Assembly: GCA_036925085.1 (NCBI GenBank)
Contig: JAUPFP010000100.1
Span: forward strand, 358,304-422,303
DNA from: Brachycybe producta
Lineage: Eukaryota; Arthropoda; Diplopoda; Playtdesmida; Andrognathidae
Length of the DNA: 64,000 bases
Reading direction: 5' to 3'
Shown here: one piece after another, positions 11,401-23,414 of the stretch
How positions within the stretch are numbered: the stretch's first letter is position 1
How the letters are laid out: each line of letters opens with the position of its first letter
Notes under the pieces: generated by a model
What the model was told of the DNA's origin: nothing
What the model saw: only the letters and a program-made list of their open reading frames with translations
The model's database searches: none
Program-made: the position numbers and the translations under genes

Positions 11401-12201
11401 GAAAAAATTGAAATTGTTTTTAAAACAGGAATGGTAAAAGATTAATTAGGCTAAAAGTTTCTTCGTCGCAATATCTTAAAAAATACAACATTTTATAAGT
11501 AGTTTGAAAATTATCCGCTTTCAGGTTTGCAGAAAAATTTCCCAAAAATCATTTTCACCTTTTTCAAACTTTCTTAAAATGTTTATTTTCAAAAATATCA
11601 TCAGGAAAAAAAACTTAGCAAATATCAATAACTGTTTAATTCTAGTCTTTTTGTGGTATTTCTAAAAGAAAAAGAAAAAATAGCATGAAAACCATAAATT
11701 TGCTCGAAATCGCAGGGGAAGAAGGAAATCCAACTGTAAAGTTGAAAGTTGGGTCATTTTCAAACTAGAATAAAAAGTTTATTTTAAAAAAATATCAACA
11801 TCTGAAAATACTCTTTAAATAATTAAGCTACCCATCTCTTCATTTTGATTATTAAAAACAAAATAATCACCTAAGTGTGTTCTACACTTTAAAACTACAT
11901 TTTAACTTTCTACGTTTTTTTTTGTTTGTTTTATTCGATAATATAAAGAAGGAGCAGTAAATCGCCTCTTCCTCCTCCTCCTCCTCCTAGACGTCGTAGC
12001 CACGATCGACACAGAAGTTCTCATTCGAAGGGGACAAGTCATAGTGGACGAGAAAGAAGACACAGATCAAGATCGAAATCGCCCAGTGGTGGTGGTAGTG
12101 GTGGACACCGACATCGAGACGACGATAAGTATTCGAGAGGATCGGGAACGTCTCACAAAGAGAGACACGGATCGAGACGAGATCACGGAGATAGAGTTTA
12201 A
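8450..12201 (+). CDS. PRPF38A: Pre-mRNA-splicing factor 38A, 321 aa, 6 exons
   Basis: Exons: 8450-8579, 8827-8986, 10426-10547, 10784-10869, 10954-11168, 11949-12201. The protein starts MANRTVKDAQSIKGTNPQYL, nearly identical to the animal PRPF38A N terminus, and continues through the conserved PRP38 helical core (KFVGGVFGGNIKPTPF, FIKNEDFKYVRILGA, HLDEFIDELL, ERVCDIILPRLQ; to about residue 166). An acidic stretch and an Arg/Ser-rich C-terminal tail with a Pro run and a Gly/Ser/His patch follow, as in vertebrate PRPF38A (about 312 aa). PRP38 proteins join the spliceosome with the tri-snRNP and are needed for its activation, in the nucleus. The exon 2 donor is placed at AA|GTACAG because it alone restores the conserved KYVR. 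A poly(A) signal lies 61 bases past the stop. Confidence 0.97.
9120..10085 (+). repeat. 41/42-bp minisatellite, about 23 units, in PRPF38A intron 2
   Basis: Each unit holds TTTTTATGAATTTGAAAAC, then CGCGG or TGCGG, then AATTT with either TTTTC or GTTTA, then AAAATAGG. Unit types differ by CCGC/CTGC, TTTTTTTC/TGTTTA and occasional AAAGTAGG/TTTGTATG. The order of types from unit 5 to 11 recurs in units 13 to 19, so a block of seven units has been duplicated. Many units contain the SacII palindrome CCGCGG. Confidence 0.97.
11226..11850. mobile_element. F1-type composite foldback in PRPF38A intron 5
   Basis: Left arm (AAGAGAAACTAG, TAGAAGGGTATCTCAATCAC, TTTTCATGTTGATAT) and right arm (AATATCAACATCTGAAAATA, AATTAAGCTACCC) enclose extra middle sequence that is itself inverted. 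It covers most of the 780-bp intron 11169-11948. Confidence 0.7.
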
Positions 12202-12261
12202 GTTTGTAATTTATTTGATTACGCGCCGTTCGATGGTAGCGTGTGATTGTATTTTTTTTTT

Positions 12262-12267
12262 AATAAA
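12262..12267 (+). terminator. PRPF38A poly(A) signal
   Basis: AATAAA 61 bases past the stop codon, followed by TG/T-rich sequence. Inferred from position. Confidence 0.65.
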
Positions 12268-12631
12268 TTGTCACGATAATGGACTTTTGTGTGTCATTTT
12301 TCGGTTGACAAAGTTTAATGATCTTATTGTCTGGAACGGTGCTGCTCTCAGGTGAGTGAGTGTGTCATTTCAAATTATGTTTATGACGTCATATAAATAT
12401 CTAAAATATATATACACAGGTAGGTCAACTTCATGTTGGGGAACAAAGTGTAAATTATTTTTTAAAAATATGCATTTTTATGCAAATAAAAAAAACAAGC
12501 CCTCAAAAAATTAAAAATATGCGACAAAATTGTTCATTTTATGTAATTGTTAGAAAATAATAACGGAAAATACAAAATCGAAAGTAGTTTTCAAAAAAGT
12601 GTTTATTTTTTAAAAAATATAAGAAGGAATG

Positions 12632-13175
12632 GAGGTTATTAAGTGTAAACACACGTAGAACCCTGGTTAATCTGTTTTTCAGGAGAAAAATTAAGAGAAA
12701 CATGAAAGTGTTTTAGAAACTAGAAGAGTTGATCAATCACATATAGGTTGGCCCATACAAGACCGGCCCGAATTGGCTCCAAACAGAAAGGAAAATTCCT
12801 GATGCAATAAAAACCAAAGAATCGAATAAGTAAACCCACACTAGGCCTAGACGGAATCGACTTGACTTGAACACAGCGTTCGGCTTCGATTCCGTTCGAG
12901 CCGATTCAAGGCCGGTCTAGTGTGGGCCAACCTTCAGAGTATTTTCATGTTTGACATATTTTAAAATAAGCTTTTTTACAATAGTTTGAAAATGATCGAA
13001 CTTCAAGTGGATGATATTTTTTTAATTTCTATTTATGAAAAATTTATTTTGAAATAAAGAGTGCAACATGGAAATACTATTTTAGTTTCTAACACTTTCA
13101 ATTTCTTTGTGAGTGTTGCTCAGATTCTGAAATTGCAGAATATTCGAGGAATTGAAAAATCAGCTGTTCATCAAA
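12632..13175. mobile_element. F1 foldback element interrupted by another element
   Basis: Left arm (TTAAGTGTAAACACACG, TTTTAGAAACTAGAAGAGTT) stops at CAATCACATAT; the arm resumes at 12934 with TCAGAGTATTTTCATG. The right arm ends with GAAAAATCAGCTGTTCATC. The break is filled by the 12745-12933 element. Confidence 0.75.
12745..12933. mobile_element. Inverted-repeat element nested in F1
   Basis: Ends are AGGTTGGCCCA and TGGGCCAACCT. Inside the left end AAGACCGGCCCGAATTGGCTC pairs imperfectly with GAGCCGATTCAAGGCCGGTC near the right end. About 189 bp, non-coding, GC-richer than its surroundings. No clear target duplication. Confidence 0.75.
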
Positions 13176-13832
13176 GATTTTTAAAGTAGAGACTTCGTCT
13201 TTCTAAACTCAGACTATGTCACCACAGAATGCTTCATAGTTGAGCTATCTGGATGAATATATGTTGAATCTTTTGATAATAAACGATGATTACAACACAC
13301 CTGCTTATTTCCTTTAACTTCCTTTCAACCCTCAAATACCTGTCTATATGAGATCGCCTTTCTACCTATATGGCCATATGACCATTGTTTTCTATTGTAT
13401 TGTGTTTGTTGGCGGGCGATTTCACATTTTAACGAGTCAGTTTTTGCTTCTGGATATATATTTTTTCTAGCTGCAAGAAAAATTTTAAAATACTCCAGAA
13501 GAAGAAAACCGGTTTTTATTTCTGTAAAAAAGTTCTTTTATACAAAAAAGGCTCACAGTTGAGTCAAAAGTTGAGGAGTGGCTTCCAAATAACTCTGTGA
13601 GTTTCTTACATGAGTGAGTTTGAAGAGACTTGATAGAAAAATCGTTGATTTTAAAATATATATATATAAAAAAACTTTTTGTTTTTCTTTAAAAGTTTTT
13701 AAAAAAGTTTTGCAAAGTTTCAAATCAAAGCGACAATAATAGAAATAGAGAGAGAGAGAGAAAAAAAATCTTATGTTTTAATTAATGGAAACACTTTTTT
13801 AATTTAATGAATGTCAAGTACTATATAAGATA

Positions 13833-16800
13833 ATGCGTTCTATAAGGAGGTGGAATTTTTCATTGGAATGTTGTTGTTTTTGTGCTGTAATTTTTTTTCT
13901 TCTTCTTCTGCTTAACTTTTTAAATGTTAATAATGATTATTACGGAGTTGATGCTCACGTTGCTTTAACCTATCCTCCGGCAAGAAAATATGATTTGGAT
14001 TTTTTGGATAATATCAGGACTCCAGGTCCTTGTGGAATGCCAAAAGGTTATTAATTATTATTATTATTATTACTATTGTTGTTGTTTTTATTTTTCAGTA
14101 CTGTGTGGAAACCGTTTAAAATGAAATTTAAGGGACAATGATACTTTTTTCGTGTTAAGCGAATTTTGCCTTTAAAAAGAAAGAATGTTTCTACTATTCT
14201 AAAACATTGTCTACACCTAATAAGTGTTTTAAATGAATGTGCTAAACGAATTTCGTGTTAAAAGAATTTCTGCAACTGTTTAAAAACTTAGTCTACACTT
14301 GATATGTATTTAAATATTAAACATGTTCTACAAAACTCTGTAGAAACATGTACTTGAGTTCAATATATTTAAATATAGTTAGCATTTCTATATATTCAGG
14401 TAATATTTAAATATATTAACTGTTATTTAAATAATGAAGTATGTAAAATATATGTAAAAATGTTCGAGCATTTCAATATGTTCAGCTATGTGCCAATGAA
14501 GTCAATTTTATTTATTTCATTTCCTTAATTCGACTTCATATAATTCAACTAAACACAATTAACATGAATGCATTTAGATTGAGTTAAATATGTTTAGGTG
14601 AATTATACGGAATCCAGTTAAGGACATGAACCAAATAAAAATTTACTTTATTATTAATATTTTAAATTGAAATACTAAATCAATATTTTAATGGCAATAG
14701 TTTATATAATTACATTTAAGTATTAACTCAATATTTTCAGATTATTACCTGAATAAATTGAGAATTTGATATATTTGTTTGTTTGCTCTTCACAGGGCTC
14801 TGTAGAACACGTTTATTACTTAAATGCATTTAAATTATCAGGTGTGTACTAGGTTTAAGGGACTGAACTGAAAATTTATTTTGTGTTATCCGATTTTTTG
14901 TGTTAAAACTGTTTTCATTTTATGTTGCTTTTTACTCGCTTTTTTTTTACTGTAACTTCATAATTTGTTTGTCCAATATGCCACCTTCTGAAATATTTGC
15001 AAATATAATTTACACTGCAAGGGATTGAACCCATGACCAACATTACCAATGGGCTGAAACACTAACCACTACAACAACAACACAAGACCCGATTACATCT
15101 TGTTTTACTTTTTAGGCCCCTTTTTTATATAAAAGCGAGTATTGCAAAAAAAAAAACATGTTTTTTGTTTATTTGTTAAATATTTGGTAGCGATTTACTA
15201 TTGATATTATTATTATTATTATGAAGTTTTGTTTTTATGCGACTTTTAAGTAATCTTTAAAAAAAATCAAGGAAACTGGAGGTGGTGGTAATATTTATTA
15301 AAATTAGAAACTTTTTTTTTTAAAGCTTGTTACCCTTGAAGGGTCTTTGAATTACACCTCCTGACTTTTATTTTATACGTCCAAATTTGGAAAAAAAAAT
15401 TAAATGAATAATAATTTAATAATGAATATTTTATAGGTATGTATTTTAAAATAGAGCCAAATAAAATCGAAATTAATATGGCAAAATATGATAGAGAGAG
15501 AGAGAGGTGTCATGGAATATATTGTAAATATTTTAAAGTGGACAACGCCCGTAGGGCATTTTAAACTTTTAATATCAGTGGTCATCTTAATTGGATTTTT
15601 TTTTCTTCTTGTTACGTGTAATTTCTGTCCCCGTTTAAACACTGAAATCACCTAAATACCTTTGTGTGTGTGTTTAAAAATGAGAACGATTACTTTTTTT
15701 TTTCGTAGTCTACAGAGTGAAACAAAAAAAATGTAATTGTATGAAATTTTGCTTCAAACGACCGTTTTTATTATTTAGATACATAGTAAAGAATCGCGCT
15801 TCTTTTACTGCAATTAGTAATTAGGCCTACGTTTCATAAAGTTTTATTTACAATTAATTATATAAGAATTTTTTTTTGCAGTTTGTATAATTACAATTTT
15901 TAAATTGTTTTATTAAGTTATTATATTTGGAGGATTGGTATCGCAGAGAATAAATGTTTATTTTGACAATTTCATTTCTATGCTGCTTTTGGACTAAGTG
16001 GTCCCTCTGCCACAGGCCCACTGGGTTGCTGGCGGAGTAATTATTATTCAAATTTAAATATATATATACAGATGATTTTAGAATGATAAAACTAAAGAGA
16101 AACTGAAACTGGTAGTTGAAATCTTTAAATTTAGTAATAATTTTCATGTTAATATCTTTCAAATTAAACTTTTTGTAGACAAAAATTTAATATCGTCTAC
16201 TGCTTTTCTAAAATTTAGATGCAAAAAACATCAAGAGAACGATTTTTAGAAAAAAACATTATGAAGAAAGAAAAAAATTCAAGTTGTTTTCAAAACTAGA
16301 ATGATAAAAATTGTGTTAAAATTGTTTTTCATAGAAATATTTTTTTTAAAAAAATAAAACATTTTTATAGTTCAGTTTGAAAAATGACCCGTTTTTAGGT
16401 TTTTCCACTGACATTTCATGAAAAAAATATTTTCACCTTTTTCAAACTGTCATAAAAAGTTTATTTTCAAAGATATCATCAGGAGAAAAAAAAACTTAAC
16501 ATCAACAACTATTCTAGTTTCTAAAAGAATTTGAATTTTTTCGTAATATTTCTTCTGAAAAACGTTCGCTTAAAAATATATTTTTTTTCTTCAAAACTGC
16601 TGGTATAGGTAAGAGCTACCCTTTCTAGTTTGTAAAACACTTTCAAGTTGATCTATAATTTTCCTCTTGAAAAACCAAAGTTTGAATGGCATTTACACTT
16701 TAAAACTACCTTCAAAAGTCATATTCCTAAAGTTTTTTTTGTTTACTATTCCGTATTCGTAAACTACGACACATTTAAATTAATAACCATTATACCTAGT

Positions 16801-19800
16801 ACACACACCTGATAATTTAAATGCAATTATATAATAAACGTGTTCTACAGAGCCCTGTGAAGGACAAGCAAACAATATGTCGAATTCACTTTATTCAGTT
16901 AATAATCTGAAAATATTGAGTTAATACTTAAATATAATCAGATAAACTATTGATTTAGTATTTCAATTTAAAATATTAATAATAAAGTCAATTTTTATTC
17001 GATTCATGTCCTTAACTGGATTCCATATAATTCACCTAAACACATTTAATTTGAATTCATTTAACTGATGACAATTAGCCAAAAATACAAATATATTTAA
17101 GAAAAATGTTAAGAGCATTAACTTTAAATTAAGTAGTTAGAAATTACTTTTAAGAGAAGGTAAAAGATGTTGTTTGGTTGCTCTAATTGTTTTGTTGTTG
17201 TTTTTTTCACCATTGATTTGCTTTTCTACAAACAACTTTTTCTTTTAACGATATTTAAAAGGGAAAAAAAAAATGTTGGCACAACGTTCTTTCATTAACT
17301 TTTTTTTAGCTTTTAATAAAAATGGGTGCAAATTAGGTAGGCAAAATATATATTATTGGCACAGTTCTTTTTTTTTTCTCTCTCTCTCTCTCTTTCTTTT
17401 CATTCCATTGTGTTTGTTCTCTTTTTTTATCTATTTCACTTTTCGTTTTTTAAAATTAAAAATGAATGTCAAAAGTTATTCCTTTTTCAACTTAAGGTGG
17501 TTTTAAAGTGTAAACGCCTATAAAACTCTTATTCTGTCTTTGAGAAGCAAAATGAAGAGAAACTCTTGAGCGTTTTAGTAATTTTGAGATTAGTTGAGTC
17601 ACTTTAATGGTATTTTTCAATGTTGATATCTTTCAAAATAAGCTTTTTATATAGCAAACGACGCTTAGTAGACGATATTTTTAATGTTTTGTCTATAAAA
17701 CGTTTATTTTGATCAATGTAAAAATAAAAAAATACCCTTCCAGTTTCTTAAAAACTTTCCAGTTTCTTTTAATTTTGCTTCTGAAGGACAGAATTGTGAA
17801 TATAATAAAGAGAACTTATTCCTCAACCATCTTAATGTTAACAAAAAAAGCTTCTTAGAATGTTTTATCTTCTCAATACCATAATTTTAACAAAATTATG
17901 GTATTTTTTTTTTCTTGAGGTAACTTAAAAATGAAAAAAGCGCTAATTATAATCCCCCCCCTTTCTTTATATGGTTTCCTTTAATCACCAAAATGACTCG
18001 CCCCCATTGTAATTAATTTACTCGATAATAAAATATCAGCTCGAATATGTTGGATTCGAGCCCAGTTGGAACCACTCTAAAAAAGCAGAAATTGCATCCT
18101 ATTAAAGTTATAGCTAACAGAAATCTGAAAATTGGGCGTTTTATATTAGTATTTGTGTGTGTGGGGGGGGGGGGGGGGAAATAATTTCTTGTGCCAACTT
18201 TTCTAAGAATTTTATTTGCGAATTTTGTGTCTAAAGGGTACCTTCAATATGATACTTGCAACATTTCTTATAATTATTATGAGCTACTACTGTAGCAGGT
18301 GTGAAATCAGAAATTATTTACAGGCAGTTAGAAATAGGGGAGAACTTCAGTTGGCTCCGCACTTGTTATGACGACGGGCAACTTCTAATTGGCTGGTTAT
18401 GAAGTCTGACGTCACATGCTCCGCCCTTTTCAACGTCAGACTACATAACTAGCCAATTAGAAGTTGCCGGTCGTCATAACAAGTGCGGAGCCAACTGAAG
18501 TTCTGACCGATTTCTAACTGCCTGTAAATGTGTTTTCTTTCCACACAATCAATCAAAGAGGCTGTTTAGAGGATAAGAGTTATTCTAGAATTAAAATACA
18601 GCTGAGAGTTGTAGTTTAACTCTCTAGCCTCTAAACATAACATGAAAAAAAGCATTGCCTATTTGAATTAATTTAATGTGTGGAAAGAAACAATTATTAA
18701 TTATTTGAAGTTATTACGGAAAAAAAAAATTCTAGCCTCTAACCAGCCTTTATGATTGCAAAAAAAAAAACCATAATTAAAGCCGTATCAATTAAGTATA
18801 ATTGTGTCTTGTTATAGTGTTGTCTGAATTAATTAGTTATTGATTCAATCACACAATATCTTTCACAATTGTTCGATCATTTACCTTACTCTACAGTAAG
18901 GTAATTGTGCTAAAATTATAAGATTCAATAATTATGTGTTAATTGCTTTGATATTTAATTAATGTAAAGATATTGCAGGATTTATATACTTATTTCAAAA
19001 TTAATATATAGTTTATATTTAATTAGTAAAAAAAAATTAAATGTGTAGCAAGTATGATTTGAATTTATTTGCCAATACTTATTTACCAACTTTTTCCACT
19101 CAGCAATTAATTCAATTAATTAATAATTATGTTTCATTGAAACAGTGACATCATTTTATGTTTTTAATTTATAGTTTAGTCCTAATGTTTAAAATATAAA
19201 TAAAGGATATAAATTGTAAAACGTTTATTGAAAATGAAAGTTTTTGTTTCAATGAAAGTTTTATTTTTCATTTTTGGTGGTGGTGATGGTGGGGGCGGTC
19301 GAGGTTATTTTTGGAATCCTTTTGTTCCTCCACCACCATCATTTTAGAAATGTTTATTTAGTAGATTAGCCCCTATTGTAATATAGGTAAGTTAATGATG
19401 AGACAAAAGATTTTTTCTCTGTGGGAGTTTACTACGTATTTATATTTAAATAAAGATTGCAAATAAATTAACAACAGTCATATTCCGGACTTCCTGGATG
19501 ATGATATCATATGTCTAATAAAATAAATGAAATGCAGTCATTGGCCCAATACATGTTTTTTTTTTTGGTTGTAATTATGTCATTTTTTTTTAATAATATA
19601 AAACAATGTTATCACTTATAATTATTATTGGGAAATGTAGTTTTTTTTTATTTGAGTAAACTCATTTCACTTTGAACATTAGAACAAAATCTCTGTTAAC
19701 ACTCAAGGTGGTTTTAAAGTATAAAAGCTCTTCAAGGCTCAAAGAAACAAAATTAAGAGAAATGTGTTAAGTCTTTTAGAAACTAGAAGGGTAGTTCAAT

Positions 19801-22800
19801 CACTACTTAAGGGTATTTTAATGTTCGAAATAAACTTTTCTGTCAGTTTGAAAATGACTTCACTGTAATACCTTGTACACAGTCATGAGTTAAATGAATT
19901 CAAATTAAATGTGTTTAGATGAATTATACGGAATCCAGTTAAGGACATGAACCCAAATAAAAATTGACTTTATTATTAATATTTTAAAATTGAAATACTA
20001 ATATTTTGTCAATAGTTTATATAAATTATATTTAAGTAATTAACTCAATATTTTCAGATTATTAACTGAATAAATTGAATTCGACATATTGTTCGTTTGC
20101 CCTTCACAGAGGGCTCTGTAGAACACGTTTATTATTTAAATGCATTTAAATTATCACGTATGTGTACTAGGTATTAGGCCTTGTTTCCACTGGGGGTAAA
20201 AATTTGAACTTTTTAAAAATTCAACTGGTGAAAAATAGAAGAAACATGCCCCCCCCCGCCCCCGCCCATTCACTATCATAGGCAAAGGCCACGTTTGTTC
20301 TATTTTTCACCAGTTGAAATTCGCAAAAAGTTCAAATTTTCGCCCCAGTAGAAACAAGGCCTAAGAAGTCGATGTTTTTTTTAAAAAAATTATTATTATA
20401 AAAAGTTTCTTTTAAAAGATTGTATCAACATGAAAATGCTATTATTCTAGTTTCTAACACTTTCAATTTCTAATTAGTGTTGTTTCTGAAACGCAAAATA
20501 ACCAGAGCTCGAAACATAAATGTGTTTTAGAAACTAGAAGGGTAGCTTAATAACTTAAAGGTATTTTAATTTATATATTTTTCCAAATAAAGCTTTTTAG
20601 GTAAGGATGAAAATCACATAACTTTAAGCAGACACTTATTTTTTTTAATTTTTGTCTGTAAAAAGTTTATTTTGAAAAATATATCAACATGCTAAGGGAT
20701 TTAAGCTTACCCTTTTAGTTTCTAAAACATTTTCAAATTTCTCTTAATTCTGTTTATAAAACTTAAATGAATTTAATGAAGTTTTTCTAACAAAATTTTG
20801 AAAGGAGATTTAACAATGTATGAGAACTGCATTATTTTTTTTTTTTGCCTTTGTCACTTTTTTTTTACTGTTGAAAAAACATCTAAAAATTAAATATATG
20901 GAATTTACATAAAACTTTAGTTTAAATTTTAAAGTTTCACTTGAAAATGTCCTTGCAACTTCACACCAAAATTCTCATTCATTTTAAAGCAAACACGCAA
21001 CGAAACACCATGTGATTCATCCCATGGCCTTTGAGTGGTATTTTTTTATTATTGTGGTCATCATCATCATCCTCATCATAATTTTAATTCTCATTGCCTC
21101 ACTTGATAATAACTTCCACAACTAGAATCATCTTTATAATGTCTTACGCAATTTACAAATATTATTTTTATTAATAATAATAAAATCTTTACACAGGGTC
21201 ATTATTCGGAAGGTCATCATTATTTTTTTTTTCTTCTTCTTCTTCTTCTTCAGAATGATTATTATTCATAATCACAATCCAACTACCACCATTGACCACT
21301 TTAATATTGTTCTGACAATGGGAATTTTTTTTTTCCTTCTATACTTCTTAAATTTTTCTCTTGTGTGTGTTGCACTTTATATAAAGCAACAACAATTATA
21401 ATTCCCTTCTCTCTTTTTTTTATATTATTATTATATTTTATGATGCGATTGTTTTCTGAATGAATGCCTATGTAGAATGCATGCAATTATAAAATTTGTG
21501 TATACGTATGTGCCACGTTGTAAAAGATTTCATTCAGTTGAGTCAGGTTAAATTTCCATTTAAAACTGCTGGAAAATTACATAAATAATTCATTTTCCAT
21601 TTCATGCGAATGGGTTTTCTTTTTATTATAGTTCCTTTTTTTTTGTGCATTTTTGTCCTTTGATATTCAAATAACAAAATCTTAATGTGCAAAAATGTGT
21701 CTTGAAATTTTGGCATATGATTGTGTAGAGGGAGAAAAAAGTTGATAATTGTGAATCAAGGTCCTGGGAGACTTTCATTCAGGCTCTGGGCAAGGCCAGG
21801 TTTTTTTTTCTTCTAACTTACATAAAAATTAGCCCATAAGCGTTTTTTTTAGACAGACAGTTGTGCTCAGCACTCGAATGTTTGTTTTGCTCCGCCCTTT
21901 TATGAGCGTCATCAATTTCTAATTGGTTTGTTACTTGGTCTGATGCCATATGCTCCGCCCTTTTCAATTTCTAATTGGTTTGTTACTTGGTGTGATGTCA
22001 TAAAAGGGCGGGGCAAACGAAATTCTTGTGCTGGCCACACTTGCCTGTGTTTTTAGTCATGTAGAACCTGGTTTGCAGGCTTCTGGGTGCTTGTTTGATC
22101 TCTACCCATTTAAAAAACAATTTAAAGCCTCTCTCACCAGGTTTTTCTTTAATGAAAAATGAAATTTTTCTCGTTGTTTTAGTTATTTTAGTAAAATTCG
22201 TTAAGACGAAAAAATATCCTTAATGCCTTCCAATTTCGTATTAAACGGTTTCCACTTTAAACCTCTTTTCATACACAAAAGACACTTAAATCAGTTTTTA
22301 GATTTTCCAAAATTAACTTGCTTTCTGAACAGATATATAACTAATATTGTACAATAAAAAATCAGTAATTATTGCTGATTTTTATATAAAAAATATAGGC
22401 GGAGTCAAAATTTAAGTTTTATTTAACGTGTTTGTTTTTTTGTATTCAGATTATTATCTTTCAATAGCAAAATTAATAGAAACTAGAAAGTGTTTTAGGA
22501 AACTATACGGATGGCTCAATCACTTAATAGTTTTTTTATACAAACATAAAATTAAAAATATCGTCTGTGCATTTTCAAACTGACATAAAAAGATGATCTT
22601 GAAGGCTATATCTATCTATACTGTATGTAATTAGAACTACAGGTACTCTTGCTATTAAGTAATTGAGCTACCCTTCTAGTTTCTAAAACACATTCAAGTT
22701 TCGCTTCATTTTTGCACCTGAAAAACACAGAAAACTTACATTACATTACACAACATGACATTAAAACTAATTTAAATTGAAAACATAATTCTAGATTTGC

Positions 22801-23379
22801 CTTTTGGCATTCGTATTAATTAATTAACAATAACAAATATTGTACAATCAAAAATTACTAATTATATAAAATATATGTCTAGTCAAAATGTAAATTTTAA
22901 TTAATTAAAAAAAATCTCAACATTATGTACCCATAAATTACATTATAAAATAGACTTTCATTTTTTTTCTTTTAACACGAAAACAAGTAATCTGCTGGTT
23001 TTAATTTCGTGTTAAACGTTTTCTCCCCACTGTGTACTTGCCAATACTAAAAAGTATGTGAAATAAATTTTAATTTCTAAAATTGTGATTTATGAAAAAT
23101 AATAAATTCAGAGCCATATGTTGTGAATGACGTCATGTGGGTTTTTTTTTCTATGGGCGTTTTTTATTTATGTATGTTTTTTTTTTTCTCATGTCAATTT
23201 TAAAGGCGTAAAACGGACTTCACTTGTGTCCGGATCGACCTTCAATGTGACGTGGCACCTGGCTTATCCACATAGAGTGAGTATACACTTGAAGAATTTT
23301 TACACAATTTTCTTTTCTTACATATTGTGCAAAAAAAAAATAATAAATTTTTCAAGATGTTTCAGTCTATGAAAAATAT

Positions 23380-23414
<35 letters not shown>

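Larger units (their letters stand above)
12202..13832. other. Spacer between PRPF38A and the DOMON gene
   Basis: Holds the PRPF38A 3' end, an F1 element broken by a second inverted-repeat element, a short GA run (13747-13762) and AT-rich sequence up to the next gene. ATATAAGATAA just upstream of 13833 could be a core promoter element, but this is weak. Confidence 0.6.
14047..23205 (+). other. First intron of the DOMON gene, 9.2 kb of repeats
   Basis: No coding exon recognised. It carries three copies of element F3, F1 elements and arms, two copies of the F2 palindrome, a tRNA-like sequence, a poly-G run (18164-18178) and simple AT-rich sequence. Small regulatory sites could be present; I cannot separate them from repeats. 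Confidence 0.6.
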
